A stretch of DNA of 64,000 nucleotides from Bacteroidales bacterium (lineage in GTDB: Bacteria; Bacteroidota; Bacteroidia; Bacteroidales; UBA932), in NCBI GenBank assembly GCA_017459075.1, contig JAFUDQ010000011.1, positions 62,001 to 126,000 on the forward strand, in the 5' to 3' direction. Every line of letters begins with the position of its first letter. Within the stretch, counting starts at the first letter, position 1. The notes beneath the pieces were generated by a model. The model did no database searches, had not been told where the DNA came from, and was given only the letters and a program-made list of their open reading frames with translations. Of this stretch, positions 32,718 to 41,493 are shown in pieces. Position numbers and translations under genes: made by a program.

Positions 32718-35700
32718 TTATTGTTTTTCAAATATTATCACGGCAAGGCCGTTCTGGCCAAGTTTAACCGATGTGCCCTTTACAGAGGCATCGCCAACCG
32801 TACGCGTGTCGCGGGCCACGTAACCATCGGCCTTGATAACACCTTTTTCACGGCCTTCACCGGTATTGGTGACGACGACGGCCATACGGTTTCCGGAGGT
32901 GTAGCTGCGGGCTACAAGGTTCGCATTGTCGCAGGTGAAGCCGTCAATTGCGGTGTACCGTCCTTCCAGAAGAAGCTCAGGGAAATCGTGGCGGATAGCA
33001 TTGATTTGTGCCAGATATGCCTGATACACAGGTGTTTCGTCAATGAGCCCGCGGCAGCGGAACACTTCAATATCGTTCCGCAGTCCCTTGAGAAGGGTGT
33101 TGTTTACGCGGCGGGGAACATCGTTGTCATCACGCACGCAGCGGTCGCTCCACACAACCTCTGGGAAGGTGTAACGGAACCACTCCGGGAAGCTCTCCGG
33201 CAGGGCGGTGAATTCGACAATATGCACGAAATCGCAGAACTGGCTGGTGCAGTCGCTAAGCCACTCTGTTCCAAGGGCGAATTCCGGGTTGCGGGCCTTT
33301 ATATGGTCGCGGATTTCCTTAAGGGCATCGGCCTTATATCGTCCCGTGAAGATATCCTGAACGGGATATTCACGCGAGAGGTCCCAGTTGGGGAACTCTT
33401 CCGCCACGCCAAGCTGGTCGTAAAAGACGGCATCGGCCCCGCAGGACATGGCCCTGTCTGCCCATGAAATAAGTTTATCCCTCCAGAGGCGCTTGGACAT
33501 ATCGGCAATAACGAAGGTGCGGGAGTCATAGTAGCCAAGGGTTGTGCCCTCTCCGGTGAATTTGTAATGCTCTGTGAATTCCCTTCCCGTGTTGTCTTTG
33601 TTTGCCACCTGCGATCCGCCGCCATTGCGGTAAAAGTCGCTTTCCACATCAATCAGACGTCCGTTGAAGTAAAGGAGCAGGCGGCCTCCGCCATCGCGGA
33701 AAGCCTTGATTTCCTCTTTCCAGGCAGCATCTCCGCCCTGGCTGTCATCGGGGGAATAGTTAGGATAACCGTTGTCCATGCCCTCTTTCCACCAGCCGAA
33801 GGCCAGCACAGCATTGCAGCCGACGGATTTACCTACGTCAGCTATGCGGCCGGGAAGGTCTTTGTAGCTGCGGAGGTACTCTCCGTACTGATGCTTGAAG
33901 ATAATCCTCTGCCAGCCGGTCATATTCTGCACCCAGGACGGCACAGCGGCGTGTTTCCACCACGTATCAGCCCAGCGGCGGTAGATGCGGGAGGTTGCAG
34001 TCCAGTCTCCCTTGTAAGGAACCACGACGCTGGCGTCATTGTTCCAGGAGTCGCCGCACATGGCGTTGGGATAGCGGTAGAAGCCGGCTTCCAACTCTGT
34101 AAAGTCACTTGTAGTGTGGCCGATTCCTTCCTTTGGATAGGTACGAAGGCCGTGCCAGGTCTGCTGGAGGGAGCTGTCGTGCGACCCAAAGTAAAGGCCA
34201 TCACCCTCCCCTACGAAGGCGAAGCAGTTTGAGGCCGCGTTACGCGGATACTGAAGGTCATACTGGCGGAACTTCTGCGCCGGAGTCATGTAAAGCGGGC
34301 GCACGTCCACATTGGAAATTTTGTAAACCGGATTGTCAAAAATCTGCCCTCCGGTGTGTGTAGTGAGCAATTTATAGCCTTCCGGCAGCTGCAAATGCCC
34401 AATGAGCGGATATTGCAGTTCCCTGATTATTGTATGCGGCTCATCGTTCTTTACCGATGCCCCGAAGCGGACGACGGTGCCTTCGGTCCAAACCTTAAGA
34501 TGAAGGGCAAAGGCCTTTCCGCCAATCCTGTCATAGTCAAGGAAGGTGGTGTCGCCCACTGTCCTTACGGACGGGGTTTCATTCAAGGCCGATATTTCTA
34601 TTTCCTTCTGCCCCGGAGTATTGTAGTAGAGCCTCCAGAGCGGGGCGCCCCCGGCATAGTTGCGTCCGTCAAAGGCAAGTTTGGAAAGTTTTCCGTCCTT
34701 CTCTATAACCACCTCTGTTACAGGCAGTTCACCCTTGTTTCCAAGCACGAATCGGCAAAGGTCGTCATAAAGGGCCCTGTCCTGCGGAAGGGTGGAAGAA
34801 GCCAGCTGGGTAAGGGCGTTTGAACCGGAATACAGGGCGATGGTCTTGTTCCCGTAGAAGCCTGCATCCTTGAACTCCTGCATATAATGGCGCAGGCGGT
34901 CCTGCAGCACAGGCACATCTTCAGGAGTATAGACAAGGCGGCCTTCCCCGTTGGGGCCAAGCACACCCTCGGTCATTTCCGCAGCCACGGCGGAATATTC
35001 AAATTCAAGCTCCATTCCGCTCATACCGGTCTCACGGATGGCAGCGATTGTCTTTTCAAAAGGATGCTGGTCTGCTTGCTTATAATCCCAGTACCAATTA
35101 GGTTGCATCCAGACCTGGTCGAAGCCAAGTTCCTTCCAGTGCTTGTAACCGGATGCCAGGTGATAAGGAATCCAATACAGGCCCTGGCCTTTCTGGTGGC
35201 AGTAGGCCGATATTGCCGGGATTATGGTCTCCCAGTTCTTGTACTGCGTGTTCCAGCCGTTGTCAACGGGCAGTTCCAGGCCCTCTGAAGTGGTATAGAA
35301 ACCGCCCAGGGAGAGGTATTTGCAGCCAAGGGCGGCAAAACGGGAGCGGACCTCGTCAATATACCAGTAATATGCCTTAAGGCGGTCTTCTATCCTGGCA
35401 AAATCAAGGCCGTCACCCCAATAGGTGGTAGAGGAAGATTTGTCTGCGAAGTGCTCCAGCATAATAGCGTCAGGAACACCTATCACCACCCATCTTTTGC
35501 TTGGCGGGTCTCCAATGCGGGCGGCCGCCTGCGCGCAGGCCTTTTCCAAATTTGCGACACTGCCTTCCGGGCCAAGCCAGAGGTCAAGCTGATATTCCCA
35601 CACGCTCTTGTCCGCCGATATTCCTTCGGGAGACACTACAAGGGTTTTATTGTCTTTCCAGTCGCTGCCCTCAAGGAAGAGGAAAGCCTCGAAAAGCCAG

Positions 35701-35891
35701 TGTTCGCTGCCGTCAGGAGCCTTCCAGCTCACATGAGGGGCATACCTTTGCGCATCCCAAATATGAGGCTCCCTGTGCCAGTAACCCACAAGGTCCAAAT
35801 CCTTGAAAATCGGGGGCTCCGTCACTGCCGGGGCGGCCTTGCATGAGCAAAGGAGTGTCAGCAAAGATATTGTCAGTAAGATTCTTTTCAT
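32718..35891 (-). CDS. DUF4855 domain fused to DUF6259-like glycosidase domain
   Basis: The 1057-residue secreted protein (lipobox LLCSC) is a fusion. Residues about 25-375 are DUF4855: HWLFEAFLFLEG, FADKSSSTTYWG, GLYWIPYHLASGYKHWKELGFDQVWMQPN, MELEFEYS, IALYSGSNALTQLA. Residues about 380-1057 form a beta-sandwich followed by a (beta/alpha)8-like domain resembling DUF6259: AVLAFGWWKEGMDNGYPNY, ADAVFYDQLG and FALGTEWLSD. The Asp and Glu at strand ends in the last two are candidate catalytic acids. The gene overlaps the second DUF4855 gene by 4 bases. Both domains are of unknown activity but typical of glycan loci, so a glycoside hydrolase is the working view. DUF numbers were assigned by eye. 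Confidence 0.75.
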   Translation of the reverse strand: MKRILLTISLLTLLCSCKAAPAVTEPPIFKDLDLVGYWHREPHIWDAQRYAPHVSWKAPDGSEHWLFEAFLFLEGSDWKDNKTLVVSPEGISADKSVWEYQLDLWLGPEGSVANLEKACAQAAARIGDPPSKRWVVIGVPDAIMLEHFADKSSSTTYWGDGLDFARIEDRLKAYYWYIDEVRSRFAALGCKYLSLGGFYTTSEGLELPVDNGWNTQYKNWETIIPAISAYCHQKGQGLYWIPYHLASGYKHWKELGFDQVWMQPNWYWDYKQADQHPFEKTIAAIRETGMSGMELEFEYSAVAAEMTEGVLGPNGEGRLVYTPEDVPVLQDRLRHYMQEFKDAGFYGNKTIALYSGSNALTQLASSTLPQDRALYDDLCRFVLGNKGELPVTEVVIEKDGKLSKLAFDGRNYAGGAPLWRLYYNTPGQKEIEISALNETPSVRTVGDTTFLDYDRIGGKAFALHLKVWTEGTVVRFGASVKNDEPHTIIRELQYPLIGHLQLPEGYKLLTTHTGGQIFDNPVYKISNVDVRPLYMTPAQKFRQYDLQYPRNAASNCFAFVGEGDGLYFGSHDSSLQQTWHGLRTYPKEGIGHTTSDFTELEAGFYRYPNAMCGDSWNNDASVVVPYKGDWTATSRIYRRWADTWWKHAAVPSWVQNMTGWQRIIFKHQYGEYLRSYKDLPGRIADVGKSVGCNAVLAFGWWKEGMDNGYPNYSPDDSQGGDAAWKEEIKAFRDGGGRLLLYFNGRLIDVESDFYRNGGGSQVANKDNTGREFTEHYKFTGEGTTLGYYDSRTFVIADMSKRLWRDKLISWADRAMSCGADAVFYDQLGVAEEFPNWDLSREYPVQDIFTGRYKADALKEIRDHIKARNPEFALGTEWLSDCTSQFCDFVHIVEFTALPESFPEWFRYTFPEVVWSDRCVRDDNDVPRRVNNTLLKGLRNDIEVFRCRGLIDETPVYQAYLAQINAIRHDFPELLLEGRYTAIDGFTCDNANLVARSYTSGNRMAVVVTNTGEGREKGVIKADGYVARDTRTVGDASVKGTSVKLGQNGLAVIIFEKQ

Positions 35892-37438
35892 TTTTTAAGC
35901 GGTGATTCGCCGATATATCGGCAGATTTCCAGATACATTTCCTGGTCGCGGGAGTCCGGGGACTGCGCCAGCTGCGTAAAGGCATCGGTTCCGGAATACA
36001 TGGCAATGGAGCGTTCTCCGTAGAAGCCGTATTCCTTGTAAGCGTTCAGGTACTCGCGCAAGCGGCCGCGGAGCGCAGGGATATCGTCCTCTGTGAAAAT
36101 CATGTTTCCGGCTCCGTCAGGGCCCCTGCGGCCGTTTTTCATCTGGTCGTAAACCATGGAATACTCAAACTCCAGCTCTATTCCAAGACCGTACTGCCTC
36201 ATTGCTGTGACGCTGCGGCTCATGGGGTGCTGGTTTGAAGTGTCCCAATAATGGTTTGGCTGCATCCAGGCCATATTGAAGCCCATCTGCTTCCAGACGC
36301 GGTAGCCCGGGGCATAGAAATACGGTATCCACCAAAGGCCTTCGCGGCAGCTGTTAAGGTAGGACGATGCCTGAGGAATTAGCTGCTCCCAGCGTTTGTA
36401 GGCGGCGTTCCAGGTCTCGGAAGTATCGCCTGTAAGGCCAAGTCCGGTGTAGAAGGACTGGGCAAGGGGCAGTTCCTCTGAAAGAACGTAGAAGCCGGCC
36501 AGTTCAAGGTTCTTAGGCGCAAGCTTGTTGAATCTTTCACGGCACTGATCCATGAACCACCTGTACACGCGCCACTGGTGCTCTACCGTAGAGAAGTTCA
36601 TGACTTCCCCGTCAAGCGAACCCCAGTAGGTTGTAGAGGAGCTTTTGTCAGAGAAAACCTGAAGCATAATAGGGTCAGGAAGGGTCAGTACCACATAACG
36701 CGGGTGCTTAGGGGCGCCAATGCGTCTGGCGGCGTTACCCACAGCCTCGTCAAGGGCAGAGAGCATGCCGTCGGACTTGAACCAGTAATCCATGAGTTCT
36801 TCCCAGGATTCCTTGATTGCAGAGGAGCGGCCGTTGGCCACGATGCTCATCGTAAGCCCGCGGGCCCCGTCAAAGCCCTCTATGCAAAGGAAGGCGTCAA
36901 AGAGCCAGTGCTCCGTAGTGCCGTCCTTGTAGCTCACATGGGGAGCGAAGCGTTCCGCCGTCCAGAGAGGAGGATTGTAATTGTGCTGGCCGCGGGTGCA
37001 AATGGTGATATCGGCAAAAGAAGGCACGCCGCTGCGTCCCCTTTCCCAGGAGTAGAGGTTGTCAGGGCCGACGGAGGTGGTGAATTCCACCTTCGTCACG
37101 GCACCTTCCTCGGCATTGGGGCCGATACCCCTTGCACACAGGAAGTAATGCGTATTGGGTTCAAGGTCGTTAAGCGCAACCTGGACTTTCACAGAACCTG
37201 TGCCTTCAGTCTGGACTGAATTCGCAAGCCTGGACGCATCGCCCTCTGTCTTTCCGTAACCGTACTGCACCTTTGAAGTCTGTATGCACTGGAAGCTTAA
37301 TGTGGCCCCGAACGCGTCTACAGACGTTATTTCAACCCTTATTGCAGGGTTGGCAGGTTTAACCTCCGGCTCACTACTCTTGCCGCAGGAGGCAAGAATA
37401 GTGAGTAACAGAGGAATTATGTAACGAAACTTTTTCAC
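35888..37438 (-). CDS. Fn3-like plus DUF4855 lipoprotein
   Basis: The 516-residue lipoprotein (lipobox LASC) has an N-terminal Fn3-like domain (about 30-130, ending FTTSVG) and one DUF4855 domain (about 130-510). It shares with the DUF4855 part of the neighbour at 32718 the motifs HWLFDAFLCIEGFDG, FSDKSSSTTYWG, GLWWIPYFYAPGYRVWKQMGF, WMQPNHYWD, ELEFEYS and MYSGTDAFTQLAQ, so the two arose by duplication. The start codon is GTG at 37436-37438, and its first base is the last base of the upstream stop (TAGTG), so translation is coupled. Function is unknown; Glu in ELEFEYS and the acids of the DAFL/EGF strand are conserved in both copies and could be catalytic. Confidence 0.78.
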   Translation of the reverse strand: MKKFRYIIPLLLTILASCGKSSEPEVKPANPAIRVEITSVDAFGATLSFQCIQTSKVQYGYGKTEGDASRLANSVQTEGTGSVKVQVALNDLEPNTHYFLCARGIGPNAEEGAVTKVEFTTSVGPDNLYSWERGRSGVPSFADITICTRGQHNYNPPLWTAERFAPHVSYKDGTTEHWLFDAFLCIEGFDGARGLTMSIVANGRSSAIKESWEELMDYWFKSDGMLSALDEAVGNAARRIGAPKHPRYVVLTLPDPIMLQVFSDKSSSTTYWGSLDGEVMNFSTVEHQWRVYRWFMDQCRERFNKLAPKNLELAGFYVLSEELPLAQSFYTGLGLTGDTSETWNAAYKRWEQLIPQASSYLNSCREGLWWIPYFYAPGYRVWKQMGFNMAWMQPNHYWDTSNQHPMSRSVTAMRQYGLGIELEFEYSMVYDQMKNGRRGPDGAGNMIFTEDDIPALRGRLREYLNAYKEYGFYGERSIAMYSGTDAFTQLAQSPDSRDQEMYLEICRYIGESPLKK

Positions 37439-39444
37439 TACTGAAGCTGGAATACGCTAAGTCCGCAGCCCTGCATCAGGACGGCTACATAAGTGTTGCC
37501 GCTGATTTCGCAAACCGTGCAGTCTCCTACGGAAGCAGCAGCCGTAACTGAGGACTTGGCCTCAAAGTCGTCGGCGTGCTGGATAGGGAATTCGCGGCGG
37601 TTGGTCTGAGCCTTGAGCTGTGCGGGGAAGTCAGAAGGAACCGTGCCTTCATCGTCAATGATAACCAGTTTTCCGGCGGCAGCATTCTCACCGTCAAGCT
37701 GCATGTAGGCGATGAAATTCTGCTCGTGGAAGTCAAAGAAATTGTATCCGTAAGAAAGAACGAAGTCATCTGCAGCCTCTGTCTTTGTCCAGGTTATCCA
37801 GCCGTTTGCTCCGGCTGCACCGGGCCTGTAGAAGGAAGCAGTATCGTTGCCGGTGATGAGCACGTTGTTCCATCCGGGATAGAAGACAACGTCCTTGATT
37901 CCGGCCCTCGGGCTCTGGATGAAGTAGTCTTCAGGGTCTGCCGGATTGGTAATGGTTCCGTTGGAGAGGTTAAAGCCGATGGTCTTGCCATAGGTTCCGT
38001 CGCTCCAGGTCTGGAACCAGAGTTTACCCTCCTGCCATGTACCGGTTACGGTATAGCGGTCTCCGTAACGCCTCCAGTCCTCAACACCGCCCTTGTTGTC
38101 AAGAGCAAAGTCAAGAATCCTTGTCGGAGCGGCGTCGGTGCCGTTTACATAAGCATATACATACAGGTGCTGGCCATTGTCGCCCTTGAGGGAGCAGAAG
38201 GTCAGGATATCGTCGCCTGCGGTGTTCTTGATTACGCGGACGCAGGATACGGGGAAGGTACATCCGTTGCCGATGGCGGGGCTTACATCCAGCTTCTTTA
38301 CGAAGGTGCCGTTGGTGCGGCTGAGGGCGTAAATCGCAGGTGAAGCGCCGTTTGAATGGCCTACATAAACGTAATCCTTATCCATGGCGATGGTGCGGTC
38401 TGCGCCTGCGGCGAAGCCGTCAAGGTTGCTGTACCAGGCGGCACCGTCAGAATAAAGGCCCCATTCACGTACGACGACGGAGATTCCGTGTTCTGCAGGT
38501 GAAACGGTGATGTAGCATACCATGTTGCCATAGGAAAGACCGCGGAGGTCAAAAGACTCACCGTTAAGGGTAGCGGAAAGTCCGGCCGGGTCTACCTTTA
38601 CAGGAATGACGTAAGGAGGGAAATCCACATAATGACCGTTATCAAGGAGTTTGCTCTTGTCAAGAAGCACCTTGAAGCTGCCGGAAAGGCCAGATGCGGG
38701 AATGGTAACCTTAGAATCAACAAGGCTTACAAGACCTGCAGGAGCCTCTGAATAAACGATTTCCTTGTCCTCATTGAATTTGGCGATGAGGGAATTGTCG
38801 ATGGTGACGGGAAGAGTCATTTCAACACCTGCGAGAGGATTGTCAATCTCAAGGTCAAGGGTAATGGTTTCCGTAAGGACGGGCTCGTTTCCGCTGTCAT
38901 CGGGCTCTACGCTCTTTCTCTCGATTGAGCGGGCCTGGGAAGACTGGCTCAGGGAGATTCCGGAGCGGGTCAGGTGAATGAGCATGAAATTACGGCCTTT
39001 TCCAATCTCAAGATTATCTGATTTGAGGAGGATAGGAATGACATAGTTTGTCTTGTCATTAATTACCTTGGCCACCTGGTCAGGATCCCAGGTAAGGGTG
39101 ACGGATTTAACCACGTCACTGGCCGAGTAATTAAGAGAAAGGACGTCAGGAGTAATCAGGGAACTCATAACTGCCTTATAGTCAGTTCCGTTGGCCTGAT
39201 TGTACTTGTCAAGTTCGGCGTTATAATCGTCCGGATTCCAGTCAATGTAAACCGTACCGGCGGTCTTACCCTTGCCACCTTTTGTTATACCTACGGTGCA
39301 AACGCCGGTATGGACGGAGGTGTTCTGCAACTGCGCGCTGAAAGTAAGCCCGAACGAGTCGTCTACCATGTTGTCTTCCCTGTTGTCAGGAAAACATCCG
39401 GGAAGGAACAGCAGAAGAGCTGCCAATATGAAGAATTTTTTCAT
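37438..39444 (-). CDS. DUF1735 surface glycan-binding-type lipoprotein
   Basis: The 668-residue lipoprotein (lipobox FLPGC) follows SusC and SusD, the usual place of a surface glycan-binding protein. The first half holds two DUF1735-like Ig domains (about 30-160 and 190-320; VYIDWNPDDYNAELDKYNQANGTDYKA and the VDFPPYVIPVKVDPAGLS segment). The second half is a repeated beta module (IAMDKDYVYVGHS, GISVVVREWGLYSDGAAWYS) like that of the protein at 26464-28770, ending in CGLSVFQLQ versus VGLSVFKMSLK. The shared C-terminus in two lipoproteins of the same locus suggests binding of the same glycan. Confidence 0.8.
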   Translation of the reverse strand: MKKFFILAALLLFLPGCFPDNREDNMVDDSFGLTFSAQLQNTSVHTGVCTVGITKGGKGKTAGTVYIDWNPDDYNAELDKYNQANGTDYKAVMSSLITPDVLSLNYSASDVVKSVTLTWDPDQVAKVINDKTNYVIPILLKSDNLEIGKGRNFMLIHLTRSGISLSQSSQARSIERKSVEPDDSGNEPVLTETITLDLEIDNPLAGVEMTLPVTIDNSLIAKFNEDKEIVYSEAPAGLVSLVDSKVTIPASGLSGSFKVLLDKSKLLDNGHYVDFPPYVIPVKVDPAGLSATLNGESFDLRGLSYGNMVCYITVSPAEHGISVVVREWGLYSDGAAWYSNLDGFAAGADRTIAMDKDYVYVGHSNGASPAIYALSRTNGTFVKKLDVSPAIGNGCTFPVSCVRVIKNTAGDDILTFCSLKGDNGQHLYVYAYVNGTDAAPTRILDFALDNKGGVEDWRRYGDRYTVTGTWQEGKLWFQTWSDGTYGKTIGFNLSNGTITNPADPEDYFIQSPRAGIKDVVFYPGWNNVLITGNDTASFYRPGAAGANGWITWTKTEAADDFVLSYGYNFFDFHEQNFIAYMQLDGENAAAGKLVIIDDEGTVPSDFPAQLKAQTNRREFPIQHADDFEAKSSVTAAASVGDCTVCEISGNTYVAVLMQGCGLSVFQLQ

Positions 39445-39465
39445 AATACTTTCGTTTTTAAAGGT

Positions 39466-41478
39466 TTACCAGCCGGGATTCTGCGTAAAGTTAGTCATTT
39501 CGGCAATCTGATAAGAACCGAACGGGAACAGGTAGTCACGGGACTGGAACACTGCCCTGCCACCGATGTAGTCGGTGCTTACACGGGTGTAGGAATCCTC
39601 ATAGTTGGGAGCCTTTACGTGCAAGGTCCAGTTCTCTGTGTTGTACTCTTCCTCTGCCATCATCCAGCGGGTCATGTCATAATGACGCTGTCCCTCGAAA
39701 GCGAATTCGCACATCTTCTCCTGGAGGATGATCCATCGCAGCCACTCACGGCCTGTACGGCTTACACCGTTGATAGTGGTGCTGGCGTCGGCGGCGTTGA
39801 AATTGATTTCAGGATAAGCCTCGCGGATTCCGCAAAGGCCGCTGCGCTCACGTACCATGTCAATGTAAGTGATAGCCTCGTCGGCGTTGCGATCTGTCTG
39901 CTCGTTGAGGGCCTCGGCATAAGTCAGGTAAACTTCTGCAAGACGGAAGGCGGGATAAACATAGGTAACACTCTGATAGTCAGATGCAAGGTTGCGAAGA
40001 GGGTTCTCTGCCTTGTAAAGGCGCCTCCATACATAACCTACACGGTTGCAGGCATCGGTATCTGAATAAGGAGCGGTAGCGTCGCCTGAATTATAGCAGG
40101 TGAACCTTACAGGGCCGCCGCTGTTGGTTGTGGAAGAAGGCCACCAGAAGCCGTTGGGGACGAAGTTTGCATAGTATCTTGCATCCCTGCCAACGGTGGA
40201 ATTGTGAGCCTTGAAAGGACGGGCCCATGAAGGGTCTACGTCTACTTCCTGCTGGTAATTGTTTGTCCAGCCATCGGCCTTGTAACCAGAAGCCTCGTCT
40301 ACGATAGGACGTGAGAGGTCAAGCATTCCGGCAGTTTTTTCGTATCCAAGGATAGGATAACGTCCGGTTTCCCACATAGGATAGGCGTCAACAAGCTTCA
40401 GTGAAGGAGAGTTGAGGGAATATCCGGCAAGGGCAATCTTGCCACCGGCGGGAACGGAGTAAGCGATGTCGCAGCCGTTGCCAAGGGACTCATCGCCCCA
40501 TGAACGGTACCACCAGCCCCAGATAATCTCACGGTTGGTTGCCCAGCCCTGGAACCATACTGTCTGGTAAGATGCTGCTGCATTCTGCAGGCGGCTGTTT
40601 CCGGCCGATGCCACCTTGGTAAGAGAGTAGCGGTTGAGGTCTATGAGCTCTTTTGCAGCCACTGCTACGTCATGCCACTTTGTAGCATCATAAGCGGGGA
40701 AAAGCTGCTCACCCCTGTGATTGGTAAGGCCAGAATAGAGGCCTTTACCGTTCTGTCCGTTATACAAAGGCGATGCTGCATAGAGGAGCACGCGGGTCTT
40801 GAGAGCCATTGCGGCGCCCTTTGTTACGCGGCCCTTGTTTGCTGCAAGGCTGAGTCCCAGACCGGGATCGTTAATCTCATATGCAAGGACATCGATAGCC
40901 TTGTCAAGCTCGCTGATAATGAAATTGAAGTTCTCCTCAACAGTGTTACGGTCAAGCTCCTCTGCGATAACGTTCTGGCTTGCAGCCTGATCGCCCCAGA
41001 TGATGACGGGACCGTACTGGCGGAGCAGCACGAAGTAATAGTATGCGCGCAGGAAGCGGGCTTCGCCCTTCATCTGCTCGATAAGCTCTGCGGAATCCTC
41101 CTTGTCATTGTCTACATTGTCAAGGAAGGTTGTGCACTCGTTGATTGCAACGTAATATCTTTTCCAAATATTGGCACTGGATTCTGCGGTAGTGTTGTCA
41201 GAACCGTATTCACCACGGCGAACCTTGTACCAATAGGTCTCGTACTGGGACTTTGCGTTAAGGGACTCATCGCTACGCAGCACTGTTCCACCCTCGTAAG
41301 CCCTGGTATTCTCATCGCGGGGAATATAGGAATACAAGTGTGCCAGATACTGCCTTACAGTTGCAGAACGGCTCATAGTGTCCTCCAATGTAGCCTGGTC
41401 TTTCAGGTTGATATCAAAGAACGAATCGCATGAAACCGCAAGAATGATTGCTGTCAGTAATATATATATCTTTTTCAT
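39466..41478 (-). CDS. SusD-like lipoprotein of the 12-gene operon
   Basis: I use the ATG at 41476-41478 (MKKIYILL); another in-frame ATG 12 bases earlier is possible. The product of 670 residues is long for SusD (usually 500-600). It has a lipobox (LAVSC), FFDINLKDQATLEDTM, the helix pair FLRAYYYFVLLRQYGPVIIW, and the C-terminal ICLQEKMCEFAFEGQRHYDMTRW-type block, all family marks. It is 15 bases after the SusC stop. Its extra length lies in the middle (about 250-480), the ligand-facing part, which may reflect a bulky substrate. Confidence 0.94.
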   Translation of the reverse strand: MKKIYILLTAIILAVSCDSFFDINLKDQATLEDTMSRSATVRQYLAHLYSYIPRDENTRAYEGGTVLRSDESLNAKSQYETYWYKVRRGEYGSDNTTAESSANIWKRYYVAINECTTFLDNVDNDKEDSAELIEQMKGEARFLRAYYYFVLLRQYGPVIIWGDQAASQNVIAEELDRNTVEENFNFIISELDKAIDVLAYEINDPGLGLSLAANKGRVTKGAAMALKTRVLLYAASPLYNGQNGKGLYSGLTNHRGEQLFPAYDATKWHDVAVAAKELIDLNRYSLTKVASAGNSRLQNAAASYQTVWFQGWATNREIIWGWWYRSWGDESLGNGCDIAYSVPAGGKIALAGYSLNSPSLKLVDAYPMWETGRYPILGYEKTAGMLDLSRPIVDEASGYKADGWTNNYQQEVDVDPSWARPFKAHNSTVGRDARYYANFVPNGFWWPSSTTNSGGPVRFTCYNSGDATAPYSDTDACNRVGYVWRRLYKAENPLRNLASDYQSVTYVYPAFRLAEVYLTYAEALNEQTDRNADEAITYIDMVRERSGLCGIREAYPEINFNAADASTTINGVSRTGREWLRWIILQEKMCEFAFEGQRHYDMTRWMMAEEEYNTENWTLHVKAPNYEDSYTRVSTDYIGGRAVFQSRDYLFPFGSYQIAEMTNFTQNPGW

Positions 41479-41493
41479 AATATGCCTCATTCT

